Source of the DNA: Dillenia suffruticosa | Taxonomy: Eukaryota > Streptophyta > Magnoliopsida > Dilleniales > Dilleniaceae | Assembly (NCBI GenBank): GCA_033439265.1 | Contig: JAVTVX010000009.1 | Span: 4,143,609 to 4,207,608, forward strand | Reading direction: 5' to 3' | Length of the DNA: 64,000 bases | In this document: piece after piece, positions 10,141 to 20,949 of the stretch | How positions within the stretch are numbered: the first letter of the stretch is position 1 | How the letters are laid out: each line of letters starts with the position of its first letter | The notes under the pieces: generated by a model | The model's input: only the letters and a program-made list of their open reading frames with translations | Databases searched by the model: none | Told to the model about the DNA's origin: nothing | Translations under genes and position numbers: made by a program

Positions 10141-12800
10141 AACTATTTTTTTTTTAGCAAAACTACTTTTTTTTAGCAGAACAATGTAGTTCTACACGAT
10201 GCAGAACTATTTTTGTAGCATAACTATTTTAATGGCATTACAAAACTATTTTTTTAAGAAGAACTACTTTATTTTTTTTTAATATACCTAACTACAGAAC
10301 TTTTTTTTTGAACATACCTAACTACGGAACCATTTTTTTTTAGCAGAAAAATTTTTGTTCTGCGCGGCGTAGAACCATGTCATTCTGCATTCGGCAGAAC
10401 CATATTGTTCTGTGCGGTGCAGTACCATGTTGTTTTGTGCAACGTAGAATCATATGGTTCTTTTAGCAGAACTACTATTGAATAATTTGTTTTTAGAAAA
10501 ACTATTTTCTTTTTTTTAATGGCATTACAGAACTATATTTTTTTGAAGTAGAACTACCTTTTTTTTTCCTGAATATACCAAACCGCAGAACCACTTTTTT
10601 TTTAGTAGAATACTTTTTTTTTACCGCATTACAGAACTACTTTTTTTTTTAACATATCTAACTACAAAGCATAGAACTACTCTTTTTTTTAACATAGCTA
10701 ACTACAGAACTACAGAATTACTTTTTTTTTAACAGAACTAAATTTTTTTAAAACATAGTTGACAACGTATCTAACTACAGAACCACATAAGTACTTATTT
10801 TTTTTTAACATAGCAAACTACATAGCTATTCTTTTTTAACAGAACCATTTTTTTTAATGTTGGTACAAAACTACTTTTTTTGAACAAACCTAATCACAGA
10901 ACTTATTTTTTCTTCCAAAACTACTTTTGAACTATTTTTTTAGCAGATTTTTTTTTTTCAATGGCAATATATAATCACTTTTTTTTAGCAGACTACTTTT
11001 TTTTTTAATGGCATAACAGAATTATTTTTTTTAGCAGAATGACTTTATTTTTTTTAACACACTTAACTATGGAACTATTTTGTTTTTTAGCAAAACTACT
11101 TTTTTTTAGAAGAACAATGTAGTTCTGCACAGTGCAGAATCACATGGTTCTTTTAGCAGAACTATTCTGAACCACCTTTTTTTTAGTAAAACTATTTTTT
11201 TAGCAGAACAATGCAGAACCATGTTGTTCTACACCAGGCAGAACCACATGGTTCTGCGTGGTGCAGAACCATGCCGTTTTGTGCCGTGCAGAAGCACATG
11301 GTTCTTTTAGTAAAAGTACTTTTGAATAAATTTTTTTAGCAGAACTATTTTCTTTTTTTTTAATGGCATTACATAACTACTTTTTTTTGTTGCAGAACTA
11401 CATTTTTTTTAACGTACTTAATTACAGAACTACTTTTTTTTTTTAGATAATTTTTTTAACGGTATCACAAAACCCCTTTTTTTTTCGTATTAGTTCTACT
11501 TTTTTTTTGAATATATCTAATCACAAAACCACAGAACTACATTTTTTTTTAAATACCTAACAACAGAACTATAGAACTACTTTTTTTTAATAGAACTATT
11601 TTTTTAAAAACATAGCCGACAGCATATCTAACAACAGAACTACAAAATTTTTTTTTTAACATACCAAACTACATAACTATTCTTTTTTAACAGAACAATT
11701 TTTTTTTAAAGGCGGTACAAAACTCCTTTTTTTGAACATACCTATCTACAGAACCTATTTTTTCTTGCAGAACTACTTTTGAACTATTTTTTTTAGTAGA
11801 ACTATTTTTTTAATGGGATTACAGAACTATTTTTTTTGTAGCAGAAGTCTTTTTTTTTCGAATATAGTTAACTACAGAACTATTTTTTTTAGTAGACTAC
11901 TTTTTTTTTAATGGCATAACATAAACATTTTTTTAGCAGAACTACTTTAATTTTTTTTTTAACATACCTAACCACAAAACTTTTTTTTTTACATACCTAA
12001 TGGAAGAACTATTTTTTTTTTAGCAAAACTACCTTTTTTTAGCATAACAATGTAGTTCTGCACGGTGCAGAACCATATCGTTTTGTCTTTTAGTAAAACT
12101 ATCTTGAACTTTTTTTTTAGCAGAACAATTTTTTTTTAGTAGCATTACAAACTACTTTTTTTTGTTGTAGAATTACCCTTGTTTTTAAACATACCAAACT
12201 ACAGAACTATTCTTTTTTTTAACGGCATTACAGAACTACTTTTTTTTCATATCAAACCTACTTTTTTTTTCAACATATCTAACTACAAAACTACAAAACT
12301 ACTCTTTTTTTTTAACATACAGAACCACAGAACCACAGAACTACATTTTTTAAGAGAACTATTTTTTTTAAAACATAGCCAATAATATATCTAACTACAG
12401 AACTACAGAAATATTTTTTCTAACGTACCAAACTATATAACTATTATTTTTTAACAGAACCACTTCTTTTTAATGGTATTACAAAACTACTTTTCTTGAA
12501 CATACCTAGCTACAAAATTTATTTTTTCTTGCAGAACTACTTTTGAACAATTTTTTTTGTAGAACAATTTTTTTAATGGCATTACAGAACTACATTTTTT
12601 TGTAGCAAAACTACTTTTTGTTTTTAACATTCCTAACCAAAAATCTTTTTTTTTTTAGCAAAACTACTTTTTTTAGCAGAACCATGTCATTCTGTGTGGC
12701 GCAGAACCATGTCATTCTGTGCGGAGCAGAACCATGTCATTCTGCACAGAGCAGAACCATGTCGTTCTATACTGGGCAGAACCAAATCCATCAAAAAAAA
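10140..12800. repeat. T-run / AGAACTAC low-complexity satellite with about 930-bp higher-order period
   Basis: Runs of 6-11 T alternate with short words such as CAGAACTAC, AACATACCTAACTACAG, AATGGCATTACAGAAC and TAGCAAAACTAC. A landmark in which TAGCAAAACTACTTTTTTT precedes AGCAGAACAATGTAG recurs near 10,155, 11,085, 12,020 and 12,655 (intervals about 930, 930 and 635 bp). At each landmark the palindromic GTTCTGCAC…GTGCAGAAC motif reappears. Strong strand asymmetry in T is evident throughout. No coding sequence is seen. Confidence 0.85.
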
Positions 12801-13029
12801 ATTCCAGACTTTAAACGCTATTATTAAAAAAAAATGTACTTCTGCAACTCCTTATAGTTGTTCTGCAAAATCAATAGCTTTGAAGTATCAATTGTAAATC
12901 CACTTATATATTATAACACACAAAGATCCATGACATATGTAGAAACCAAACGATAACGGTGGCCTGTATAGAAAACAATATAAAGAAAAACTATACAAAG
13001 AGCAACCAAACAAGTTTTTAACAAAGCAA

Positions 13030-13265
13030 CCAAACAAACTATGGAGTTCTGTAGACCCAAGGCTCACGATTGCAGAACAACCGAGTGAAGCTATTGCAGA
13101 ACTGAAAGTGCTATTACAGAACTATCGTAAACCCAGAACTACAGAGTAAAGTTATTATAGAAATGAGTTTTTACAGAACTATTACAGAATCACTAAAGTG
13201 CTATTACAGAAAGAACCATCGGCAGAACTACAGAACTGGGCTATTGCAGAACCAACAAAGTGTAA
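13030..13265. repeat. Diverged edge of the GCAGAAC satellite
   Basis: Spaced copies of ATTGCAGAAC, ATTACAGAAC and AACTACAGA on one strand only; the matching GTTCTGC arms are largely gone. It reads as the degenerate right edge of the satellite field, after which the motif is absent. Confidence 0.6.
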
Positions 13266-13364
13266 TTGCAGAAGAAAAGACAAAAACAAACCATCACAAC
13301 AAAGAAGAATAACTTCCATAATCAGTACTTGAAGCTAAACGGCTCCATTCCCCCCACCCAGAAA

Positions 13365-13860
13365 GGTAAACCTTCAAAAGGAAACACAAAAACAAACCAT
13401 TATAACAGAGAAGAGAAGAATAACTTTCATAACGCATCCCAAAACTGGGAAAATAAACACAAACCTTGAACACAGAGGGGAAATATATTCGGCACACTCG
13501 GAAACACAGCAAGAGAAAACCCAGTGACCATCGTCATCAACACCAAAAAGAGGATATAAAAAAGAAACGGAAAAAATCCCAAACCGAACGTCTCCATTCC
13601 TCCTACCTAGAGAGACAAACCTTTAAAAGGAAAGATAAAGACAAACCATCACAATAGAGAAGAGAATAATAACTTTCAAAATGCATCCAAAAATAAGAAA
13701 AATAAACACAAACCTTGAACACAGAGGGTAAATATATTCGGCACAGTCAGAAACACAACAAGAGAAAACCTCAGTGGTTATCTTCATCAGCGCCAAACAG
13801 CGGATATAAAAAAGAAGCCGAACCTGAAACCGAACGTCTCCATCTGCCCCATTGAGAGAG
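13365..13860. repeat. Tandem duplication of about 250 bp
   Basis: Two adjacent copies (about 13,365-13,612 and 13,613-13,860). Each runs through AAACCTT-AAAAGGAAA, the ATAACTTTCA segment, AAATAAACACAAACCTTGAA, CACAGAGG and ATATATTCGGCACA, and ends at AACCGAACGTCTCCAT. A third, partial copy lies at 13,270-13,364. Purine-rich and without a conserved reading frame between copies, so not treated as a gene. Confidence 0.75.
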
Positions 13861-15311
13861 AGAGCGAGAAACAGATAAAGAGAGCACCGTCATACTTTTA
13901 TGCAGAGAAGAAGAAGAGAAGAGATAACAAAGGAAGATACAAAAAGCATAGAGGGATGGCCTCATATACTTTTTTTCCCCTCAAAAGTACAGAAGTCTAA
14001 TCGCAATGAGTACCAAAAGAATGACCTTACATACTTTTTTTTCCTAACCACTCTGTGCACGTCTTCCGTGAAATCAATAACAAAATCTACTTCATTAATG
14101 TTTCTGACAAGAGAGAAAGAAAGAGAGAAACCACAAGGAAAAGACCAAAAGAAGACAGGAAAAAAAACCAAAAAAGAAAAAAAGAAAAACGGGCCACATC
14201 AGCTCCACATCAGCTCTACCTCACCAACGACCAATCACCCTACGCCAATTGGAGGACGACGAAATCCAGGTGGCAAGGGGTCTTTCACGCTTATATCTAT
14301 ATTGTTAATATATATATATATGTTAATAATAAATATATATATATGAATGTTTAATTTTATTTCAGTCGTTTTTAAAAGTGGTTACATAGTTTGAGCTTTA
14401 AGTCACTCTTTTCGTCTCAGAAGAGGAGGCGCTCCTCTCTTATTGTTGTACAAATGGCAGAAAGCAAGTGTTTGCCATCAAAGTTTCTAGCAAGTTTTGA
14501 GAGAAAACAAATAAAGGCTTGGCGGGTCAATGGGGGGGCTCATTCCTCTCTCTGGTCCTGCAAGAATCAGTAAGGAGTAAATTGCAAGGCAGGATAAGCA
14601 GTGGAAGAATGGAAGAATGGAAGAATGGAAGAAGTCTTCAGACCTCAAATCCAAAAGCAAGTCTCATTCACTGTATTGTTTTTGCATTCAGACAGGTTAA
14701 TTTATCCAAAGTAAAAGACGGGGCAAGGAGAAAAATAGATGAGATGATGCTTTCTTTTCACCTGATATAACAACCACTCTTGTTCTTTACCTTCCGTGAA
14801 GGCCAAAACCTACCAAAAAAAAAAACTCGGAACCCAAGTACCTAATCATGTTCCTAACCTATCGTGTGGCCATGATACATCATGTTTAGGCATGGTAACT
14901 TCTTTGAACCAACGGGCATTTTGGCCTAATAAGAAAGACGCTAGATTTACTAATTAAGATTCGGATTTGAATTTTGAAAATAAAAAAAAATTACATTAGG
15001 AGAGCTCTCTCTTAAGGTTTGATAACACTTTAAGTTAAATTAGTTAAAATATGGTTTGAAATATTGATTTATTCCAAGTAAAAAAAAAGGGTAACTTCTT
15101 TGAACTCTGAGGAAAATTCCAAGTGAGCTTGACAATGTGAACATCAAACTTTTTTTCTTTATAATATCTGCAGCATTCAGGAGGTGCAATCATATAACAA
15201 AGACTGCATTCACATGCCTGGAAGTTCACTTACCCTTTGGTGGAAATTGGGTTAAACAGGACTTTGTACCTTCTCTACTTTTCTATAAGACTTGACTCCG
15301 AATATACCCTA
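13861..15311. other. Intergenic, no gene recognised
   Basis: Purine-rich sequence (13,855-14,190), a short GC-richer segment (14,190-14,290), an AT dinucleotide tract (14,300-14,345), an 8-bp GGAAGAAT tandem of about four units (14,603-14,634) and a SINE. The 148-residue reading frame at 13,900-14,346 is Lys/Arg/Glu low complexity and is not accepted as a gene. Confidence 0.6.
14936..15090 (+). mobile_element. tRNA-derived SINE, diverged copy
   Basis: Shares the family's order of words: AATTAAGATTCGGATTTGAA, a run of A with TTACATTAGGAGAGCTCTC, AAATTAGTTAAAATATGG, TATTGATTTATT and a closing A-rich tail. The 5' tRNA-like part is eroded. About a dozen related copies occur in the window. Confidence 0.55.
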
Positions 15312-15319
15312 TATATATA
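15312..15319 (+). promoter_or_regulatory. TATA box of the CML45/46-like gene
   Basis: TATATATA about 140 bp before the chosen ATG, followed by a CT-rich leader (15,356-15,381) typical of plant 5' UTRs. Confidence 0.55.
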
Positions 15320-15457
15320 CCTCATCTGCATTCCCCCTAACTCAAATCCACAATCCTCTCTCTCTCTCTCCCCCCCCCCCTCCCAATAATATCTTTACTC
15401 AAATTATATCTACAATTTTAGTCTTGAATCTATCAAATAGAATTTCAACTTTCCCTC

Positions 15458-16048
15458 ATGGAACAGATATTAGACAGAAAATTAGTTAACAAAATTTTTC
15501 TTTCGATTGATATTTTGTATAGTGAAATACATGAGTGTATCATCGTAATTCAAGACTTCTACTCAATTTTTATGTACTTGGTTTTAGTCTTGATAGGCTC
15601 TGCCTTTTGCACAAGGAAAGCTTGGGTCAAGGGTGAGGACATAAGAAATGAAGTTCCAACCAAGGAACACTACATTGCTGACAATGTCAATAACAATAAC
15701 AATGGCGGGAAGCTAAAGAGGGAAGAAGTGGAGATGGTAATGGAGAAGCTTGGGACTCCATGTGACCCAAATGGCGATAGGATTACAGAGCTGGTAGGCT
15801 TAAATGAGATCGCTGCGATGTTCGACGAGGAAGAGCCAAGCCTAGAAGAAGTGAAAGAAGCTTTTAGCATGTTTGATGCCAACAATGATGGCTTCATAGA
15901 TGCCAAAGAGCTAGAGAGAGTGCTTTATGGATTAGGCTTCAAGGGAGGTCTGCAAGGAGAAGAGATGATAAGAACATTTGATGAAAATGAGGATGGCTCG
16001 ATAGATTTCAATGAATTTGTCAAAGTCATGGAAAAAGGCTTCAACTAA
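15458..16048 (+). CDS. Calmodulin-like EF-hand protein, CML45/46 type, with N-terminal membrane segment
   Basis: Intronless gene for a 196-residue calcium sensor. Two canonical EF-hand loops are visible: D140-E151 (DANNDGFIDAKE) and D175-E186 (DENEDGSIDFNE), each with D/N ligands at 1, 3, 5 and the invariant E at 12. An upstream pair is degenerate (around 85-122), as in the Arabidopsis CML45/CML46 group, whose EEPSLEEVKEAF and FVKVMEKGF-like segments are also present. Residues 34-50 are hydrophobic (a likely single membrane anchor or uncleaved signal), which this subgroup also has. The first ATG after the TATA box was used; a later Met at 39 would remove part of the hydrophobic stretch. Expected role, by family only: calcium binding that relays a signal to an unknown partner. 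The binding partner and localisation cannot be read from sequence. Confidence 0.9.
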   Translation: MEQILDRKLVNKIFLSIDILYSEIHECIIVIQDFYSIFMYLVLVLIGSAFCTRKAWVKGEDIRNEVPTKEHYIADNVNNNNNGGKLKREEVEMVMEKLGTPCDPNGDRITELVGLNEIAAMFDEEEPSLEEVKEAFSMFDANNDGFIDAKELERVLYGLGFKGGLQGEEMIRTFDENEDGSIDFNEFVKVMEKGFN

Positions 16049-17939
16049 GTGTGCATTTTCCTTTTTATTTTATTTTATTTTGCAAGTTTTCTCTCTTTTT
16101 TGGGTTTTTGTATCTTTTATGCCGAAGTAAGCGTAGGAATAGAAAGTCTTCATTTGATGAGAAATAAAAAGGAATATCCAAAATTCGAGTGGCTAAAGCT
16201 GTTTCGAAGTAACAGAAAAGTAACAACTGGAGTGGGAGAGTTAGAGTCGAAAAAGGATTCCTCAACCGTGAAAGAAATTTCCCAACTGTTCCCCTCTCTC
16301 ATTCCAGAGGCCAGAGCAGACACAAGACATTTCAACAACTCACAGCCAGTGAGGACAAGGGGGAAAAAGACTAAACAAGCTTGAAATTTGTGTGCCATTT
16401 GTATTTTATTGTATGTAGCTGTTTCATTGACTGGTGTGAAAATTGATGGTAGCAAAATGTGCACCATAACACACAATGAGAGTGATGCAGAAATGATACA
16501 TAAATTAATGGTTTGCTCTGCTTGCTCACTTCATTCTCAACTATCTTCACTACCAACTCTAGTTTTGTGTGTATGTGTGTGTGTGTAAGAGAGAGAGAGA
16601 GAGAGAGAGAGGGGAGACCCATTAGAAAGAAAGAAAAACAAATGGTCTGACCCAATTACTTAGGCTACCATACTCAAAAATTAATTAAAATTCAGCTATT
16701 GGTATGCAAAACAACAGAAAAAGTTCAAGGATCACTCAGATGTCACTTTTCCTTTTATTTGCATGCATGCTACTCTTGACTACTTCATACATGCCTAAAG
16801 TTTTAATGAGCTGGACACAAAATAATAGTTGCAAATATTTTCCTCTACTAAGTTGTCTATGCATCTCTTCCAAAAGTACACTCCATGTTTTATGCTTCTG
16901 TTGCTAATTGTCCCTCATGTGTGAGCACTTGTGTCCTTTGATTAGGGCGTAACTTTACTTTGGTTGAAGCAAAACCGCTCATATCTCCCACATGACAACC
17001 AAAGTGTTATGTGGCCACCTTCTGGGTCACATATGAAACATCACTTGAGTGAAACCTCTCAAGGTACTTGGCTAGGCCGGCAGATAGGTGATCGGTGGAA
17101 AGGTGCAAACAGAGCAAAGTCCCACATTTTATTAAATGTTTGGATAAGCTTGTTATGGTTTGCATTAATTAGTTTTTACTGTCATTGGTCCATCATCACA
17201 ATACATTTGATGTTATCCCTGCTTTTTAATTGTTATTTCACTATCAAAGTATGAACACAATGAATTTGGATGTCATGTATGTTGTGACTGTAGTAGAAGT
17301 TTGCAGAATACTCAAACATTAAACAATTATCAATTTGTTCATGGGGCATATCCGCAATATTTGACTATGACATACTTTGTCTTAACAGGTATCTTCTTTC
17401 TTCCTCTTGTCCCCAAAAATAATAATAATAATAGCTTGTGCAATTGTGCAATTGGCAATACTTTTCCTTTCTTCCACATTATATGCATTACATTTTTCTG
17501 AGTAGGTTCATTCATTTTATTGTCAAGCTATTGCATATATTTCAAACTTCCTGGTTCCACTACAGTCTTATAATACACTAATTTTGTGAAGTTTCAAAGC
17601 AGCTTCTTAGTGACTTCCCCAAAATTTACGGCGCATGAAATTGTCCCAAAGATATAGATTCTGTTTCTTGGAATGTTTCTGCTTTATCAGCACAAATGGA
17701 GTTGGATTATGAGTCAGCTACACGTCGGCAGTGAATGGTTTTGATGGATGAAGTCTTCTCAAAGTTCAATTGATTGGTCTGTTTTATTCTACTTCTTGCC
17801 CTTTGGAATAGCCTAAAGGATCAGAAGTGAAGTCACTTTCTGCTACAGCTAAAAGAGAATGTAGAAATCAACTTTTCTGACAAAAAATTTCCAGTTCTTT
17901 TGCATGTGCGCTTTGAGGAAAAAAATGGTTGGAATAGCT
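16049..17939. other. Intergenic, downstream of the CML gene
   Basis: Holds the likely 3' UTR, then a compound (GT)n(GA)n microsatellite at 16,568-16,612. The rest has moderate base composition and only short, overlapping reading frames on both strands, none with a recognisable domain. Confidence 0.5.
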
Positions 17940-17999
17940 GATTTAGGTGATTTAGGTGATTTAGGTGATTTAGGTGTAAAGGTGATTTAGGTGATTTAG
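17940..17999. repeat. 9-bp tandem repeat (GATTTAGGT)
   Basis: Four contiguous units, a short GTAAAG interruption, then about two more. It lies just upstream of the NLR remnant, whose own sequence contains one GATTTAGGT word (18,054-18,062), so the array may have grown from duplication of that coding word. Confidence 0.75.
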
Positions 18000-18038
18000 C
18001 TTTAAGGAAAAAAATTTCCAGTTCTTTTCCAACAATCG

Positions 18039-18420
18039 GTTGACATACTTGCTGATTTAGGTGTTGAGCAGGTTACTCATTTGTGCTCAATGCTGGAAGA
18101 ATTCAGGTGGATCGAGACTGAAATGAGGAGAATTCAGTGTTTCTTGAAAGGTGCAGATCTCACACAAGGCCAAAGCCAAGGAGTGGCACAGTGGGTAAAG
18201 GAAGTCCACAACCTTGCTTATGATGTGGGGACATAATTGATACCTTCCTGATGGAGATACAAACACCCCCACCCCCGGGGGGCCAGCAGTTCGGTTGGAA
18301 TTTTATCAAGAACTAACAGAGAACATTAGTTTGTCACAGATGTTCAAGGGATCAGGCAAAGAGCCAAAGATGTTAACCGTAGTAGGGATAGCTATGGTAC
18401 TACTGATAGCATGGAATCCT
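18039..18420 (+). pseudogene. Broken NLR (Rx-type coiled-coil) N-terminal fragment
   Basis: Frame one (18,039-18,233) reads like the Rx N-terminal coiled coil of CC-type plant immune receptors: VTHLCSMLEEFRWIETEMRR, then IQCFLKGAD and VAQWVKEVHNLAYD, the last being the conserved W-V-D-AYD-like segment. It stops at TAA (18,234). The expected continuation (D)IIDTFLMEIQ appears in another frame from 18,233, and a further piece resembling the linker before the NB-ARC domain (GIRQRAKDVNRSRDSYG) in a third frame from 18,336. At least two frameshifts therefore separate three consecutive domain pieces. No P-loop (GxGGxGKT), kinase-2 or leucine-rich repeat follows. A dead 5' fragment of a receptor gene; a functional truncated protein is unlikely. 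Confidence 0.75.
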
Positions 18421-20248
18421 AAGCGATCCTGTGTATAATTAGGATACTAAGAATAGTAAAGCCCTGGAACTTCTTCTCATTCCTAAATCAACTGGGGAAT
18501 GGGGAGCACCTCTTGTGTATAATTAGGATACCTTATAGTCTAATCAATTTCTGATTCCAAATGAGTACGATTCAAGCTCGAAATGTTGGAAGTCCATTAA
18601 TGAATCTGATTAAACTAAGAGGGGTGCCTATACTGCAGCAATTGCATTTGGAGGAAAAGCTACTTTGTACTTCATCAGACAATTGGAGCATCAAAAACGA
18701 AGGAGATAATGATCCTAATATGGTAATGGGAATTTCAGGGTATGTTGTTGTCGTGATAATGTAACCTTGGGTCTGCTTGAAAGATCGTCTGTTCGGTATT
18801 ATGTGAATGACAAAAGTGATTTTACCATTTGGGAAACAGGAAGCTCTGATTTTTTGACAACTTAGTTCCTTTTATAAAGGATCTGCAAGGACACAATATG
18901 GTCTTGTGGTTGATCCCTTGAAAAAAAGTACTGGGGAAACTGCCTTTTTCCTCCTTCATATGGCATTATATGTTTTTAAATAATGCTTTTAAATGGAGCT
19001 GATAACAAATAACCACCAACACGAGCTTACTAACAAATAGACTAAACTTGTTGAAGTGCATATATATTGAAAGTTTCTGTGTTCAGTAGGAGGGTACTTT
19101 TTCTTTTCCTTTTTCCTTTTCCAGGATCGGTTTTTCCTCTTTTTTTTTTTTTGGGGGGGGGGGGGGGAGGGGTTGACTAAAGACCAGATAAACTCATTGA
19201 GGTTTTACTAGAATCACCACCACACCGTATTTATCCTTTGCATGATCCAGTGGCTAGTTTATTGAGTTTGGCAATGTTCATTTGTATTCCTATGAAACTT
19301 GGGAAAATTTAGCGAAGCATAACTCCCTTTTTGATAAGGAGGCATTTACTTGCCTTAAACCCCCCCCCGGGAAAAAAAAAACTTGTAATGGAGTAGGCAA
19401 AACTCCCATTTGTATCATGATGCTTCTTTTCAATTTGATGTGGCTGATAATTTTGCTAAATTCGAGATCAAATACTGAATAATAAGTTATATGGTAACTG
19501 ACTTTGAGCAATAGTGATTCAGGATTTTGTACTTCTAGAATACTGACACGAAGGATATTAGCGCTACAACTTCATGCCGAGTCTACACCAACCATGAAAA
19601 ATAGCTTTTGATGTTTGCGATTTCGAGATCCTTAAGCAAGATCAATATTGAGTTGCTTTACCACAGATACTTTTCTAGTCGCAATATTGCCTTCTGTGCA
19701 TGATTCTGTCTGCTATTGTATTTGTCTCACTTTTGTCGAAGTCGTGTCTCAAACTTATGCCATCTCCTTCACTAGGCACGAGGTCACCTGGACTTCATAT
19801 GCCACATGAAGGATTCCATATCAAGATCGGATTTTATTGATGGAACCACTAAGGCTGTTGGGTCAAATTTCTTGTTGAACTCCACACAACTTGCATCCAT
19901 TGAAATTCCTTCAAACGCAGAATTCACTCCCTCCACGAGGCTACTGTCAAAGCTGGAACTTGAGGTTGCGGCTTTTGTCGTAAATTGATAACTCTCCTGC
20001 TTGATTGCTGTGATTCCAACAACCATTGATCAACCATCTTCTCAACTTGATAACTCTCCCGCTTGATTACCGTGGGTCAACTACCATTCATTAGAGTACC
20101 ACCCTTTCACGCTTGACTACTGCAATTTTTGTCTTAATATCTATTTTCAACTTCTCTGGCATGAACATGAATATAACCTTTTGAGCATTGATTTTGAGAG
20201 ATTTCGGCTTGACTTGATTTCTCCTTGCACGTCATAAAATGGGAGATG
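18421..20248. other. Intergenic, no gene recognised
   Basis: Contains a T(15)G(14) homopolymer junction at 19,138-19,167 and a C/G plus A run near 19,360-19,380. Short reading frames at 18,561-18,764 and 19,784-20,026 have no family resemblance I can name. No NB-ARC or LRR remainder of the NLR fragment was found here. Confidence 0.5.
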
Positions 20249-20780
20249 TGTTGGTGAATAGCGTATAAATGATTGTATTAAAAGAATCATCCCATGATAA
20301 TTTATTAAAAAAAAAAGTAATTTATTATCACAATATATCACTATAACTATACCTCACAACAATTATTAAATAAAAAAATATCAAAATTTAACGAAATTCA
20401 ACTAAATATATCTATATTCTCATACACTATTAGAATAATATTTCACTAATATTTGATAAATATTACAAGAGAGAAGAAAATTGTCTAAAGGAATGACAGA
20501 CAACTAAGATACTTAAACTAAGGGGGAGGGGCTATTTTATAGGCAAGAAACTCCTTTCACCCCCACTTACCAACCAAAGTGGGATTCTCTCCCACCTATA
20601 TACTTTTTTTTTACCATATATTTACAAATCTTTATCGTGGTAAAAAATTCTTAGAATTCTCTCCTACAATCTATATTAGTGTTTATAATTTTTAATTTTC
20701 AATAATATTAATTAAATTCAAATAAAGTTGAAATTTAACTGCAATCACTACTTTTATCATCATATCAGAAAAATTCTCAG
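20249..20780 (-). repeat. 3' LTR of the copia element (right boundary approximate)
   Basis: Its first 190 bp align with 24,827-25,017, including ACAATATATCA, the ATTATACCT-like word and AATATCAAAATTTAACGAAA. A minus-strand TATAAAATAG (20,532-20,541) fits an LTR promoter. The inner end near 20,780 is estimated, because no clear polypurine tract is visible. Confidence 0.65.
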
Positions 20781-20949
20781 ATGTTAGAATTTTCTGGATT
20801 AGAATTTTTTGGATTATAACTCTACCTTATTCCAAAATCTCACGTACGAAATGATAACAAATGTCGATGTGTTTCGTCCTTGTATGATAAACTTGATTCT
20901 TTGCCAAATAGATTGTACTCTAACTATCACAATACACTTTGATGCGTTG

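Noticed and set aside
13900..14354. 148- and 99-residue Lys/Arg/Glu-rich reading frames
   Set aside because: Low-complexity purine-rich DNA with overlapping frames and no domain; the region is not conserved in frame with its neighbouring repeats.
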